DNA from: Juglans regia
Taxonomy: Eukaryota > Streptophyta > Magnoliopsida > Fagales > Juglandaceae
Length of the DNA: 64,000 nt
Direction: 5' to 3'
NCBI RefSeq assembly: GCF_001411555.2
Contig: NC_049907.1
Location: forward strand, 11,154,622-11,218,621
Shown here piece after piece: positions 1-12,500 of this stretch (its first letter is position 1; each line of letters opens with the position of its first letter). Under the pieces are notes generated by a model that saw only the letters and a list, made by a program, of their open reading frames with translations, did not search any database and was not told the origin of the DNA. The position numbers and the translations under genes are program-made.

Positions 1-1600
1 GACTCCGACTTGGACTTGTCGGACCGAGTCATATTTTTTTATTTTTTTTTTATTTTTTAACTTCATATTTGACCCACTTTTAAAAAAAAAAAAAAAATTG
101 TGGGCTTTGAAATTTCAATTTTCTCAACATTACAATCTAAACTAATAGAAATGACGCCGTATTGTATAGTAGTATACTAATTTATATGAATTTATTTTAT
201 ATATTACATATATATATGAAAATTCATAAAAAAATATATGATATATATATTATTATATATGAACATTAAAAAAAGGCACCGTATACGAAATATTAGTAAT
301 ACACTAATATACTTGATATATATATATATTAAATCTCTAATCTCTTATACTTGATATATATATTAATATATATAAATATTAGTAATACACTAATAGTATT
401 AGTATATTAGTATTAGTATTAATATTAGTTATACTAGTAGTGATATTAGTTATACTAATACCTATATTAGTATTAGTTATTATTAATACTATATATTATA
501 GTATTATACTAATAGTGATATTAATACTATATATAGTTATAGTGATTAGTATAACTATATTAGTATTAGTTATAGTGATTTAGTATAACTATATTAGCAT
601 AAGTTATAGTGATTTAGTATAACTATATAATATATTAGTATAAGTTATAGTGATTTAATATAGTTATAATACTATAAGTTATAACTATAGTCTATATTAG
701 TATTAGTATTAATTATAGTGATTAGCATAACTATATATTAGTATTTGCTATAGTGATTTAAATTTAGTATAACTATATAATAGTATTAGTATAAATATTA
801 TACTAACTATATCACTGATAGTATTAGTATACTAATGTCTAATACTAGTATATCACTATAGTTAATAGTATCATATAGTAATATAGTATTAGTAATTAAT
901 ACTATAGTGATTTATATAGTAATTTATATATAGGCTTAAAGTGGTTTACTAATAGTATTAATATTAGGCCATAAATCTAATTATTGTACTAATGTATATT
1001 AGAATTACTAATATATTTATCAAAAGGAATATGTTGAGAATTTATTAGGTCAAAAAATATAATTAATACAAGATATTGTTATATAAAATTCATATGAATA
1101 ATACTTTAGTTATTATACATTAGTATTATATGTTATTATAAATTTATAGATTAGTGTTTATCCATTAGTATCTGTATTACAATATTACATGTTGATGTTA
1201 TTATGCATCTTAGTGTTTATAGTATATTATATATACATTAGTATTACATGCTATTATATTTATACATTAGTAATTTAGAAAAACATGGTAGTAATATTGT
1301 AAATTTTTAATAGTATAATATTTACATATAGTCATATACTAAACTATTATTAGTCAATTTAGTCTATATATTATAGTATAAATATATTATTTAACTAGTA
1401 TATTATTGATTTTAACTAACTATATAAGATATAGTTGTATAAAATTTAAATAATTAATATATAGAAAAACACATCAGAGGCGGAGTCGGTTCATCAATGA
1501 CTCTGACTCCGACTTCCAAGAGGAAAAAAAACTCCGGCTCTGACTCCGACAAGTCGGAGCCGGAGCGGAGTCAGATTGTCGGATTTTTTCTCAGTCCTAG
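1..1600. repeat. AT-rich dispersed repeat, copy A (GAGTCGGAGTC-bounded)
   Basis: The two ends carry blocks rich in GACTCCGACT / GGAGTCGGAGTC (1-30 and about 1480-1590); the middle is almost pure A/T built on TAGTATTAG. The same layout recurs at 2744-3551, including a TTCATATTTgACcC segment, an A-run and TGAAATTTcAATTTT just inside the left end, and GCGGAGTCAGATT at the right end. This is therefore a diverged two-copy family. Copy A is longer because its AT core has expanded. The left end may lie outside the window. No coding potential was seen, and I cannot name the family. Confidence 0.6.
535..790 (+). repeat. Tandem near-palindromic AT repeat
   Basis: About six imperfect copies of a 33-41-bp unit built on AGTTATAGTGATTTAGTATA followed by ACTATATTAG. 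Copies begin near 535, 568, 601, 642, 706 and 748. Each unit contains TATAGTTATACTA-like inverted halves, so the array could fold on itself. It lies inside repeat copy A and is absent from copy B. Confidence 0.6.
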
Positions 1601-1702
1601 CTAAATCAGATCATAATTCATCAACAAGTGATGTTAAAATTTTTACACAAGTTCTGGGTCAACATTCGGGCTACTTGAGGGGTTTGGGTCGCTGTGTAAA
1701 GC

Positions 1703-2031
1703 AATGTTTTGAATACCGTACCGGATGCCATACCGGTCAAGGCACTTGAACGAAATATTTCGATATCGGTATCGTTTCGGGATAGTCCATATATGAATAA
1801 ATTATATATATAAATAAATTATATATAAATACATATATATATATATAAATTATAAATAACCTAATCTGAATTGGAGGTCAAAAAATTAGCTTGTAGTTTG
1901 AAAAAATGAAAAAAAAATTAAAAATCGAAATATCAGCCGGTACGAAACACATATGAAATCTGTACCGGCCACTGGGCCGGTATGGAAAATTTTGGCCGTA
2001 CCAACCGGTACGGTACGAAATTAAAAATACT
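1703..2031. mobile_element. Mutator-like MITE with 10-bp target duplication
   Basis: The direct repeat TGTGTAAAGC stands at 1693-1702 and again at 2032-2041. Between them is a 329-bp element whose ends are inverted: it opens with AATGTTTTGAATACCGTACC and its right end, reverse-complemented, reads AGTATTTTTAATTTCGTACC followed by GTACCGG. The inside is rich in CGGTACGG/CCGTACCG palindromes and ATATAT. A 9-10-bp duplication with degenerate inverted ends fits a Mutator-superfamily non-autonomous element. It lies beside, and probably inserted into, Copia sequence. Confidence 0.65.
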
Positions 2032-2743
2032 TGTGTAAAGCCTTCAGGCTCTTCATCAACGTTAAGCACTACTGCCATTGTGTTAGAAAATGCAAATTCT
2101 AGGATCGAAGAATTTATTTTTTGTAGTGATATACATATCCTGTTGAGGACTTTCGCTTATCATGATCATAAGCATAGTCTAAATCCACGTATCCAACTGC
2201 ACCTCACAAACAAGATGCTAAAATTCCTCTTTCTATTCAATTATCTCAAAATCCACTTCATAGCAATCCTATGCCCTCCTCCCAAATTTTACATGTATGA
2301 TCTATTAACGATACTAGTATATATCTTGTGCAATCTTGTGGAGTATACTGCCCCATGGATACGTCAAAAGGCCCAACTGCACCGGTAGTCTTGGCTTTAT
2401 TAAAGCTAAACTTCTTTTAACACCTTTTACAATGTACTTTTCTTGAGAAAATCAGTCTCCCACTGTTTAACCCAACTTATATGCCAATGTTTCTACATCC
2501 GTCAATTTCTTAGCGGCAATCAACATGGCATCGAAATATAATAGCAATCAATTGTTTCTGCCTCAATCCTTATCTCCATGCCAAAAGTCTTTCCTTTTTT
2601 TTTTTAATATCCATTTGCACCCTGGAGGCTTTTTTAATTCCCTTCAAAGTTTTACCAACTCACATGTCTTGTTCCTTTGTAGCGACTCCATTTCTTGAAC
2701 TATAGACGTCATCCATTTTATCACCTTCCTCTGTCGCTGTTAG
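2032..2743 (-). pseudogene. Ty1/Copia pol fragment, reverse transcriptase to RNase H
   Basis: Read on the minus strand with frameshifts and stops, the segment gives Copia pol signatures: QEMESLQRNKTCELVK near 2690-2640 (start of RVT_2), a lysine-rich KPPGCKWIFKKK stretch, and VGYVDLDYAYDHDKRKSSTG near 2195-2130 (start of the RNase H part). MAVVLNVDEE near 2045-2075 looks like the decayed EAEYMAV region. It is broken beyond function. Its upstream half lies at 3759-4300, separated by an inserted repeat and a MITE. Confidence 0.65.
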
Positions 2744-3551
2744 GTGTGAGTACCGACTTAGTCGAAGTTGGATTCGGAGTCAGATTCCCCTAAATCCAAC
2801 TCCGACGTTGACTCTAACTCTGATTTTAACTTATTGGAATGGAGTCAGAGCGGAGTCAGATTAAACTTAGACTTAGAGTTTCAACTTTGGACTTTTTTCT
2901 AGTTTCATATTTAACACCCATTTTAAAAAAGAATTTTTTGTTGTCATTGAAATTTTAATTTTTCCAAAAAATTAAAAACTAAAACCAAATTATTCACTAC
3001 TAATTTACTTCTATACTAATATCTAACTTATTTTTATACTAGACTTATATTATAGTGTCTAATTACATATTATCATACTATGGTACTATTACATATTATT
3101 TTTAGTATCTAATTGCATGTTATTATACTATAGTATTATATGTTATTATATTATACTAGTGTCTAACTTATATATATATTTGATTATGTATAGTAGTAAT
3201 TATACTATGATGTGTACCTGTACTAAACTATCATTAGTCTATTTATATTATAGTATAAGTATTTATTTTATAATAATTAGCTCATACTAATATATTATGG
3301 AATTTAACTATATAAGTTCTAGTTATATAACTATACTATTATATATAATAAATATATAGATAATTACAAATTTTTATAACATATATAAAATATTGGAGTC
3401 GGAGTCAAAGTCGGAGCATAAATTCAGAGTCGAATTGGATTGAAGTTAGAGTCGATCCAGTAACACTTCCAATTCGAACTAAAAAATAAAAAATAAAAAA
3501 AAAAAAAACTCAGACTTTATTTTGTCCGAATCGGAGTGGAGTCAGATTTAG
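2744..3551. repeat. AT-rich dispersed repeat, copy B
   Basis: Second copy of the family at 1-1600, with GAGTCGGAGTC-type blocks at 2745-2890 and 3395-3550 around an AT core without the tandem expansion. It interrupts the Copia fragment. A 5-bp direct repeat GTTAG occurs at 2739-2743 and 3754-3758, outside both this repeat and the MITE at its right edge, which fits a target duplication. The 5-bp repeat is short and could be chance. Confidence 0.6.
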
Positions 3552-3751
3552 CTCGTTTGTTTTCAGAGATGAGATGAAATGAGTTAAGATTAAAGTTAAA
3601 AAGTTGAATAAATTATTGTTAGAATATATTTTTTAATATTATTTTTGTTTTGTGATTTGAAAATGTTGAATTGTTTATTTTATTTTGTGTGAGGATTTGA
3701 GAAAATTGTAATGATGAGATGAGATGAGATATTTTCTAGAAACAAACGAGG
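3552..3751. mobile_element. MITE of the GAGATGAG family, copy 1
   Basis: A 200-bp element with inverted ends CTCGTTTGTTT (3552) and AAACAAACGAG (to 3750). TAG is present on both flanks (3549-3551 and 3752-3754), a 3-bp duplication of the kind PIF/Harbinger elements make, though weak as evidence. Just inside each end is GAGATGAGATG. The AT core contains GATTTGAAAA..TTGAATTGTTTATT, which recurs in four other copies in this window (24464, 34078, 41938, 46311). Confidence 0.65.
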
Positions 3752-3758
3752 TAGTTAG

Positions 3759-4300
3759 ATTTTTAGATTTATGCTTAGCCCTAATTGTTGTTGCTTCCTG
3801 AAATAAAAAAGGGATCTCTATTACTTGTGAATAATGCCAAAAAAGCCATGTCATCAAACCATATCTAATTGGAACTGTAGGCTTATGTTTAGGCTTTCCA
3901 TTTGCAATGTTGTATGATGGGGTGTATCATTACCATTGTTGGATATTTCATCCTGAGGAAGTTGGTGCAACTCATCATCGTCATAAGAACTACATTATCA
4001 ACTTCCACTTGAATAATTTTCTCCTTTCGCGCGTGCTTCCTAGTTTTCTGCTCACTTTCCTCACCATCATGCTAATTGCTTGTTCTCTGTATGGCCTCAT
4101 CGAACCCGAGAAAGATATATCTCTTCGAGTTAGGATCAAGCTTACTTCTGTGCATGCATGCTTTGAATGCGAATATATGCAGGGATCTCAGAAAATCCTA
4201 AGGTTTGAGTAATTTATCCACACCTCCTCATGTATCCATAAATCAACCATTGTTGGCTGAGACCAACTTACAATATTGTTAACTGGCTCAACACAAAAAT
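3759..4300 (-). pseudogene. Ty1/Copia pol fragment, integrase C-terminus to RT start
   Basis: Minus-strand reading contains PNSKRYIFLGFDEA near 4139-4095, the conserved Copia segment after the integrase core where K/R-x-IFLGY occurs, followed by a lysine-rich linker. Toward 3765 it reads FQEATTIRAKHKSKNL, which leads toward the reverse transcriptase now found at 2032-2743. Multiple frameshifts are present. The two pieces are best read as one Copia element split by later insertions. Confidence 0.55.
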
Positions 4301-4448
4301 CCTTTTCTAATCATGCATTTAGTTTCATCTCCTCACTCTCTCAAGGAAAGTTCAATTTATCATTTGATCTACTAAGTTTTTTTATTCTAATTAAGCATAT
4401 TATAGATTAAAGCAAATTACAAGAGTTTAAGGTGGGTCTTTTCCACTG

Positions 4449-7400
4449 TCAATATAGAAAACATCTAGGTAATTTATTTAAGGGTAGGCAGTCAAAAGCA
4501 AGATTGGTTGCTAGCCATTGCGGCATGGAGTGTGCACATTGATTTTGAGATCGATGAATTTTGGCTAGTTTCCATCCTTTATGTTTGTGGAGGATTTGTT
4601 GGATGTCTACAATGATGAGAGAGACTTGCCAGAACAAGGAGTAATCAAAACTTTCTATTTCTGAAATGAAATTTGGGGCATCACCATCAATAATTGCTAG
4701 ATTATGAGGAATTTCCAGTTTGGAAGCGAGCAAAACTGTTAAAGCTTCAGCTACTAGTGTGTTTGAAGTTTGTATTTTTTTTGTTCTAATTTCTAGGATA
4801 TCCCCTTCATGGTTTCTTCGCACAACAAATGCCATTGAGAAATTATTTCTGACTGCTGCATCAAAAGAGAATCTATGAAAATGTATAGGAGGAGGCATCC
4901 AATTTTCTTCTTGTCCCATGCTTCTTTGTATTCTTCATAAATATGGGCTAAGTTGACTATTTGCTTTTTCCAGAGATATGGAGGTGTGATTATAGACAAT
5001 ATCATTTCTTTGCCTTCATATAAAATCCATGATAATTACTGCAAATAGTTGAAAGTGATGTTTTTCCTTGTCTTGCAATCCCAACGTTTGTTTCAGATAT
5101 ATGATCATATTTTTATCCAATTTGATATGGAGCTGATGGGTAGATTTGCTAGATATAATGGCCAGCTACTTTGTTGCCATAGAATCAGGGTTATTGGGCA
5201 CTCTACAAAAAGATGTATCAAAGTTTCTTCCGCTTGGTTGCACAGTGGGAATTCTATTGATTCAAATTGAGGGACAATTGTGCTGATTCTTGTTTTGATA
5301 GGAAGGATATTCCAGAGTAGCTTCCAAAGTAGTAGGTTGTGTCAGTCGTGGAGTTTTAATCTCCAAAAAGGCGAAAAGCTCCATTATAGTGTCCTGTAGT
5401 TCAAGACCCTAGTTGATGAGTGTTTCACGGTAAGCAGTTTTGACCGAAAATTTTCCACTGTTATTTGGTGTCCAGATGGTTCTATCTTGTCCCTGTGAAA
5501 TTGTTGGCAATGTAATTTTTTGTATTTCTATGATGCTTTCCTGATCAAAGAGACTTTGCATTTTTGTTGTATCCCATGATCTTGGATTGTTAACAATTAA
5601 TTCCGAAACTGTGATAGAAGGGTAGATTTGGTCCATATTTGATCGGCTTTGGTTTAAAATTTTCCATAAAAGGTATCCATGGTTCTAACCATATGTTGAC
5701 TAAGAGACCATTGAGAATTTGGTAGCATCTTCCTTTTTGGATAATGTCTCTCATCTTTAGAAAACCTTTACACATGTTTGAATTTGATTGTTTCAGTTTG
5801 GTATTCTAGAAATTCGTATTTTGAAGGTATTTTACGTTAAGAGTTGAATACCACAGACCATTGTGTCCTTCACTGAGTTCCCATCCAGTTTTTGATAGCA
5901 GCGCTTGATTCATTTTCTCCATCAATCTGAGTCCGAGTCCGCCTAATTTGTTTGGTAGGCATATGGATTTCCATGATTTTAGTGTCATATTGTGAGCTTT
6001 ATCTTTTGAGAATCCCACCAAAAATTCTTGAAACTTGTATCAAGTGCTTTACATATTGATTTTGGGAGTTGAAAGGAGGTCATATGGTAGGATGGGATGG
6101 TGCTTGCCACAGATCTGATCAGCATTGTTCTTCTGGCTTGTGATAATAACTTCGTCTTCCAACCTTCCAATTTTTCCCTACTTTGTTAAACAATTCATTA
6201 TTGCTCTTTGTTTTGTTTCTATCAAAAGACATTGGTAGGCCCAAGTATTTAATTCTTGCTCAGGATGCTTTGTAGGGGAGCCACTGAGATATAGATGCTT
6301 TGATTGTTGGGCTTGTGTTTCTAGTGATGAAGATGGAGGATTTGTTCATGTTAACTTTTTGTCTAGTCCATTGCCGATATTTTGTTAAGCTTTCTGAGAT
6401 AACTTGAGCATTTCTTTCCGTGGCTTTGCAAAAATAATTGTGTCATCCACAAAAAAGTAGATGCGAGATGGGTGGGCTATTTCGGCTGATGTTTACTCCT
6501 TCAAGTGTCTTTTGTGCTCCAGCCTTTAACAATATTCTTGAGAGTGCCTCGGTTACTAGTATAAAAAGAAAAGGCGACAACGGGTCTCTTGGTCATAGTC
6601 CTCATTAAGCTTTGAAGAATCCTCGTGGTGAGCCATTGATGAGGATGGAGAAAGTTGTCGTTCTCACACATTCTTTTATCAAATTTATTCCTCCTTGGTT
6701 GAAACCCAACGCTCTCACTACCTTGAAAAGGAAATCCCATTCCACTTCATCAAAGGCCTTTTCCTTGTCAAACTTAACAGCCATTAATCCTTTTTTTTTT
6801 CCTGTTTTCTTTTTGAGGTGGTGGAATAGCTCGTGCGCAATAATGATGCTTTCTTTTATATTGAACCCTGGGATAAAGGCTGTTTGAAGTGGGGAAATAA
6901 TGTTTGGTAACAGGGGCTTTAATCGATTTGCCAATATTTTTGAGATAATTTTGTAGTTTACATTTGTGAGGCTTATTGGGCAATATTGGCTTGGGATATT
7001 TGGATTTTGAATTTTTGGGATGAGAGCTATGTTGGTATGATTCAACTGCTTTAAGAGTTTACCACTTCTAAAAAAACTTTAGACTGCCTAAACCATCTCC
7101 TTTTTTATGATCTTCCAATAGTGCTTGTAGAAAAGAGCCATCATGTCATCTGGACCTGGTGCTTTGTGGCATGGGATTTGTCTTAGTGCACTTAATATTT
7201 CTTCCTCGCTTGGTATCTCAATTAGTCTTTCATTGTCATATTTTGAGATTTTCTTATCAAAGAGATTTTCAAGTTGCTCCGGGATTTGTGGATTTTATGA
7301 GGTATATATTGATCTAAAATGATTTATAAATGAAGATTCAATAATGAGAGAGTCCATTATCTAGTTACCTAGTCCCAATTCAATAATGAAAGTCGATGAC

Positions 7401-8465
7401 ATTTCTTCTCCTTCAGATTGTTGTTGTGAGATGATAGAATTTTGTGTTGAGATCCGTGCAGGTGAGCCAGGTGATCCTCGATTTTTGTCACCATAGTGTT
7501 TCTTCATTCTCTCTTCGTTTCTATAATCTGCATTGTAGTGCTCTTTCTTTTTCCTGATTGTAAGGTGTCATTTGGCAGCTTTGTATTTCAAGCAACTCAC
7601 TTCTAGCTCTTGTATATTCTTTTGGATGCACCCATAGTGAGTTTTGTTCCATCTTTTAAGTGCTTCTTTTGTTTCTTTGATTTTCTTGCATAAGATATAG
7701 GCCAGATTTCCTTTGTAGCTTGTGTCCCATGCTTCTTTTATTATTTGATAGTTGAGTGGTTGTCTGATCTAGAATTCCTCAAACTTGAATGACGATGCTC
7801 TATTATGGTTCGTTGTAGTGTGCAACAATAATGGGTGATGGTCTGATATGGATAATGCTAAATGTTGCAATTTTGCATCTGGGAAGAACATTCTCCATTC
7901 TTTATTTGCTATTACTTGGTCTAGCTGCTCTCTTATAAGGGCTCTTCCATATCTATTATTTGACCATGTGAATTTTGGACCAGTGTAACCAATGTCTATG
8001 AGTCCATTTCTGTTCATCAGAGCTTTTAGACCTTTGTTTAGATTGATGTTAGTTGGGCGCCCTCCTTGCTTCTCAGACTAATCTATGAGGTCATTAAAAT
8101 CACCCATACACACCTAGGGGCCCATAAATGCTTGATATATTGGGTCCAGATGTTTCCAAAAATTATCTTTGTAATTCCATTGGGCTGGCGCATACACATA
8201 AGTAATTAACCATAGTCGATGAGGAGGATCCGGGTAGACTAAAATAGATATTGCATTCTTATTAATTTGTACAGGTTCCATTTCTACACCCTGACGCCAC
8301 AAAAGTAATAGACCCATTTGCTGGAAAATGAACAAAATGATGGAAACCCAAACTATTTACAATAGATATGGTGCGTTCGTCCGTCACTAAAGTTTCCGAC
8401 AAAGTCCTAATATTAGCCCTTAAGTTTCTGACCAATCCTCAGCAATTCCAGGCTAGTGTCTTCAT
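4449..8465 (-). pseudogene. LINE1 ORF2: endonuclease, reverse transcriptase, RNase H
   Basis: Starts MKTLAWNC at 8465, the usual opening of the endonuclease domain, with a TGA where Trp is expected next. Endonuclease C-terminal motifs lie at 8017-7769: GPKFTWSNNR, then ISDHHPLLL with the catalytic SDH. Reverse transcriptase is at 7045-6430: NIALIPKI, FRPISL-like PISLTNVNYKIISKILANRL, QTAFIPG, FDKEKAFDEVEWDF, and a frame-shifted FVDDTIIF (the YxDD site) near 6470-6440. RNase H is at 4919-4449, with FSFDAAV, VAEALTVL, the IDGDAP aspartate and a RSQNQCAHSMPQWLA end. Many stops; non-functional. Confidence 0.85.
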
Positions 8466-8503
8466 TCTGTTGGGAGAGACATTTTTGAGCTTGCCTCATT
8501 AGC

Positions 8504-9279
8504 TTATTTGGACTTTCCAGCGATAGGTGGTTGTGGTCTATCATAAGAGGATATTCTGGCTTTTTCTTTGCATTTTTTTTCTTTCCCCTTGAAGCCTGAT
8601 TGCATTTCCAGTAGTGTAGGAACCAGTGTTGACTCTTCCATTTGCAATGAATTAGCTAGTAGTTCATTTGTTGTTTGCTTTTCTAGTTTAACCGGGCGCT
8701 GTGATTTTCTCTTGGGAGGCTGTGCTGAGTCTGCATTCATTGATCTTTTGAATGGAAGATGAAATGAGAGGGATATCGGTGGCTGGTTGTTGTTTCGGTA
8801 ATTGACAGAGGCGTGGCTGTAATGGGATTTAATAATTCCAGTGATGGATTGACTGTAGTGAGTTCCTTCTCTGGTATTTCATCCGGGCTTGTGCAGCTAT
8901 GCGAGCTATTTACTTTCTTGCCTTTTTTTTTGGGCTCAGATGGTTGTATTATCTTATAAGAGGCCACAATCTATGGGGTCTTTGCTGAGTGGGTTATATT
9001 GTCTTGGGTTTTTTGCATTTCGATGGGCTCTATTTGAATTAATGCTTGACTGGGCTTTTGGGAGAGTTGACTTGGTGATGGGTTGTGGTTAACTTGCCTT
9101 TCTAGGATTGAATTTACTCGGCTTTGTGAATAGATGTCTATGAGCTTTGTGGAGAAAATATTTTTTTCCTTTTTTTTTTCAATGAAAAGAGGCCTTTGAA
9201 CTATTAGAAAAGGAGAGTGAGATGCAGGCTCACCTTGTTGGCCTGATGCGCTTAAGGTCCCATGTTTAATCATTTGCAT
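8504..9279 (-). pseudogene. LINE1 ORF1 C-terminal tail, partial
   Basis: Two long minus-strand frames give a low-complexity, Lys/Ser/Pro-rich tail with no enzyme motif, ending KEKARISSYDRPQPPIAGKS then stop at 8504. This is what the C-terminal part of a plant LINE ORF1 (gag-like RNA-binding protein) looks like. The DUF4283 and CCHC zinc-knuckle regions expected upstream are missing because the element ends or is interrupted at 9279. ORF2 starts 38 bp downstream at 8465, without the ATGA overlap seen in the other two LINEs. Confidence 0.5.
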
Positions 9280-9510
9280 TTTATTTTTTTTATTTTGTTT
9301 TTATTTTTAGGAAAGAGTGGGCAATCACCTGTCCAATAGTGACGCCCTCCCAAATTTATTAATAAAACCCTCGCTTATGACGAAGAAAAACCGTGGAAAC
9401 AAAACAACACCCTTGAGAAACAAGCTCAAGCCAATGAAAAGACCATAGGCAAACCTATGAAACATAATGAAGAAACATGGCAACCAAAAACAAAAACCAT
9501 AAACAAAAAC

Positions 9511-12500
9511 TTATCGACATCTCAAGGAAGGAAGACCAGATAAATACAACCGGAGCAAACCTCTCAAGACTCGAGGCAATATTGAATTATTTATGTAGAC
9601 CAAAGTAGCACCATTGGCACCCTCATTGGCCAACCAATCCACCACCTTATTTCCTTCATGTAATACATGCCGAAAATGATAATTAATAGTTTGAGCCAAA
9701 CCAAAAATCTTTTCCCAATAATCCTTCAGGTACCAAACCCCACAGCTCCGTCTATGCCACCAAGAAATAACCACCATCGAGTCAACCTCAACAATCACAT
9801 TGAAGAGCTGAAGTGTCTTGCACAACTGCATGCCAATAAGAAGCACAAGAAATTCCGCTTTATTATTAGAACCAAAATGAATGGGAGAGGCGAATGCTCA
9901 CACAAGTCATCCTAAATCATTTCGAATGACACCACCAATACCACTAGAACCTGGGTTGCCAAGACTACTACCATCCGTATTAAATTTAAACCACCCTGAT
10001 GGCGGTTTATGCCACTTGATGATTGTGAACCGCCTCTCTTTCAAAGCAGCAGTTTTGATCCTTAAGCTCTCAAGAATCATGTCATCAAAACGGGCTAAGC
10101 TATAAGAGTTATCAATCACCTGACAAAAGGAACCAAGCCATACACAAATAGATTTGACAACAGCTTCATTAGATTCAAAGGTGCCCTCCATTTGAGCTAG
10201 GCATCTTCTCCTCCAAAGTCTCCAAGTAATATGATAAGGATAAGGCCAATTATAACACCCACCTGAGAATAGGACTTAACACGTTGGAACCAAGAAGAAA
10301 CTTGGTGATTCCAATTTCTACCAAGAGGAAGTCCAAATAGATTGCAAAAAAATGACTAGATTTTTTTAGGAAAATCTCCCTCAAAGAGAACATGATTAAT
10401 GTCTTCATATTGACCTGCAAAATAGCACTCACATTTGGAAACAATATGAATGCCAACATGACGCAACCGATCATCCACACTCAAAGCCCTATGCCAAGCC
10501 TTCCAAAACCGAATAGACATTTTTAAGGGAAGATTTTTATGCCAAATCCAAGAGTGCCAATCAAGGGAGGAGCCTTGGAATCTAATACAATGCCATGTAG
10601 ATTTACTGATTTAGTAGAAAATATACCTGTCTCTGTTTGGGTTAGACAAGAACATCCTTCCCCGAATTATGCCCAGATAAGGAGACTAAGATATCATCAA
10701 CATTCTCCAAACCAACCAGGTTCTCTAGCATATTCATATCCCAGCTATCTGACAACCGACACTCTTTAATTTTCAACAAAGGCTGACCCACAATTGGCAA
10801 GTCATTAATCAAGGGGCAATTCTCCCTCCATTTGTCATACCAGAAAAAAATATCTCCTTGTCTCACTCTCCATTTGGAATTATTCAACACCAAAGGGATA
10901 CAATGAATAACCATTTTCCAAAATCTCGAGCCTTTATCAACATCTATTAGGAGCCAAGGTTTCGATCCCACACATTTAGCCTTAAAAAAGTTTGCCAAGA
11001 GAGAGTTACCTTGTAGAAGATTCCAAGCAAACCTCATGTGCAAGGCTATCTGAGTGTCTTGGAGATGCCTCAAGCCGAGACCTCCTTCTGCCACAGGCCT
11101 ACAAATATGTTTCCAAGCCACCCATTTCTTTTTATCTCTTCCATTTGACTCCCCCCAAAAGAAAAGCTCATCATCTGATGGATCTTATTGATTACTGCTT
11201 GAGGGACCTGTAAAACAACAAATAGGTGAAGGGCCATAAATAACATGACGTAACAAAACCAGTTTCCCTCTAGAAGACAATAGCTGCATTTTCCAACCAT
11301 TGATTTTTTGCCTCACTTTATTCACCATGCCTTCAAGATGTAATTGCTTAAGACGACAGAGGATAATGGGCACTCCAATATATTGGAACGGAAACTGCCC
11401 CTCCGTGAAACTGGTGCTATGGAGAAGATGCTGCTTATGAGTAAGGGAGATTCTATTCGAACAATACAAGGCAGACTTCTGTTTATTAACTACCTGTCCC
11501 GACCATCTTTCATACTAACCCAAGATACTTAGAAGCACCCAGACCGACCTTTGGCTCCCATTAGAAAAAATAACCACATCATCAGCATACATTAGATGAG
11601 AAATAATAGGCGTACCTCTAGCCTGATGAAAGTGTCCAAATTTATTCTCAGCCACACTCTGATGAATCATCCGGGAAAGGATCTCCTGTTGAATAATAAA
11701 CAAATAAGGAGATAGAGGATCACTTTGTCAAAGACCACGGCCTCCTGGGAAAATTTTTTTAATTGTATCATTCATCATAACTGAGTACCAGGGACTAGAA
11801 ATGCAAAACAGATCTAATCACAAAATTGAGGCGAGAAACCTAACCTCAACATGACCTGAATCAGAAAATTTCAATCCACACGATCATATACTTTTGCCAT
11901 ATCCATTTTTAACATAATGTTGCCACCATGATTCCTTTTATTAAGAGAATGCATAATTTCCTGAGTGAGGCTTATATTCTCAAAAATACTATAAAGGTGC
12001 TTTGCTCCAGCGAAACCAGTCGAGGCAAGAGACTAGTTAATCGATTCACAATTATCTTGGAGCAAAGTTTATTAAATACTGAACAAAGATTGATGGGACA
12101 GAACTTATCAATCCTGTTGGAGAATCCACTTTTGGATTAAAACCAAATAAGAAGCTGTAAAGAACTTGGGAAGAGACTTAGAAGCAAAGAATTCCAACAT
12201 TGCATTCCACAAATCACTTTTAACCACCTCCTAGCAGCTTTTATAAAATCTAGAGCCAAAACCATCAGGGCTAGGAGCACTATTAAACGAAATAGAGGAC
12301 AAAGTAGCAGATACTTCCTCCAACGAATGTGCACTAACAACGGAGGCATTCTCCTCCGCAAAATTAATCAGATCTATAAGACCCTAAAAAATAGTTTGCT
12401 CAACTGGCAGTTCACCCAGGAGAAAAGATGAAAAATAATCTACTGTACCTTGGTGAATGCTCTCCGGAGACTCAAACACCACATCATTCGACCACATATC

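Larger units (their letters stand above)
4377..9279 (-). mobile_element. LINE1, L1-type non-LTR retrotransposon, decayed
   Basis: A minus-strand element with the plant L1 order: ORF1 C-terminal tail, apurinic endonuclease, reverse transcriptase, zinc-binding region and RNase H. The 3' end is near 4377-4383, where the + strand shows a T-run (an A-run on the element strand). The 5' end stops within ORF1 at about 9279, abutting the A-rich tail of LINE2. ORFs are interrupted by stops and frameshifts throughout. Its protein is clearly more distant from LINE2 and LINE3 than those two are from each other. Confidence 0.85.

Noticed and set aside
535..790. CRISPR-like array
   Set aside because: Units are contiguous AT-rich tandem repeats without unique spacers, in a plant nuclear sequence.
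2080..2388. 102-aa plus-strand ORF
   Set aside because: It lies antisense to the Copia RT/RNase H fragment, whose conserved motifs explain the open frame.
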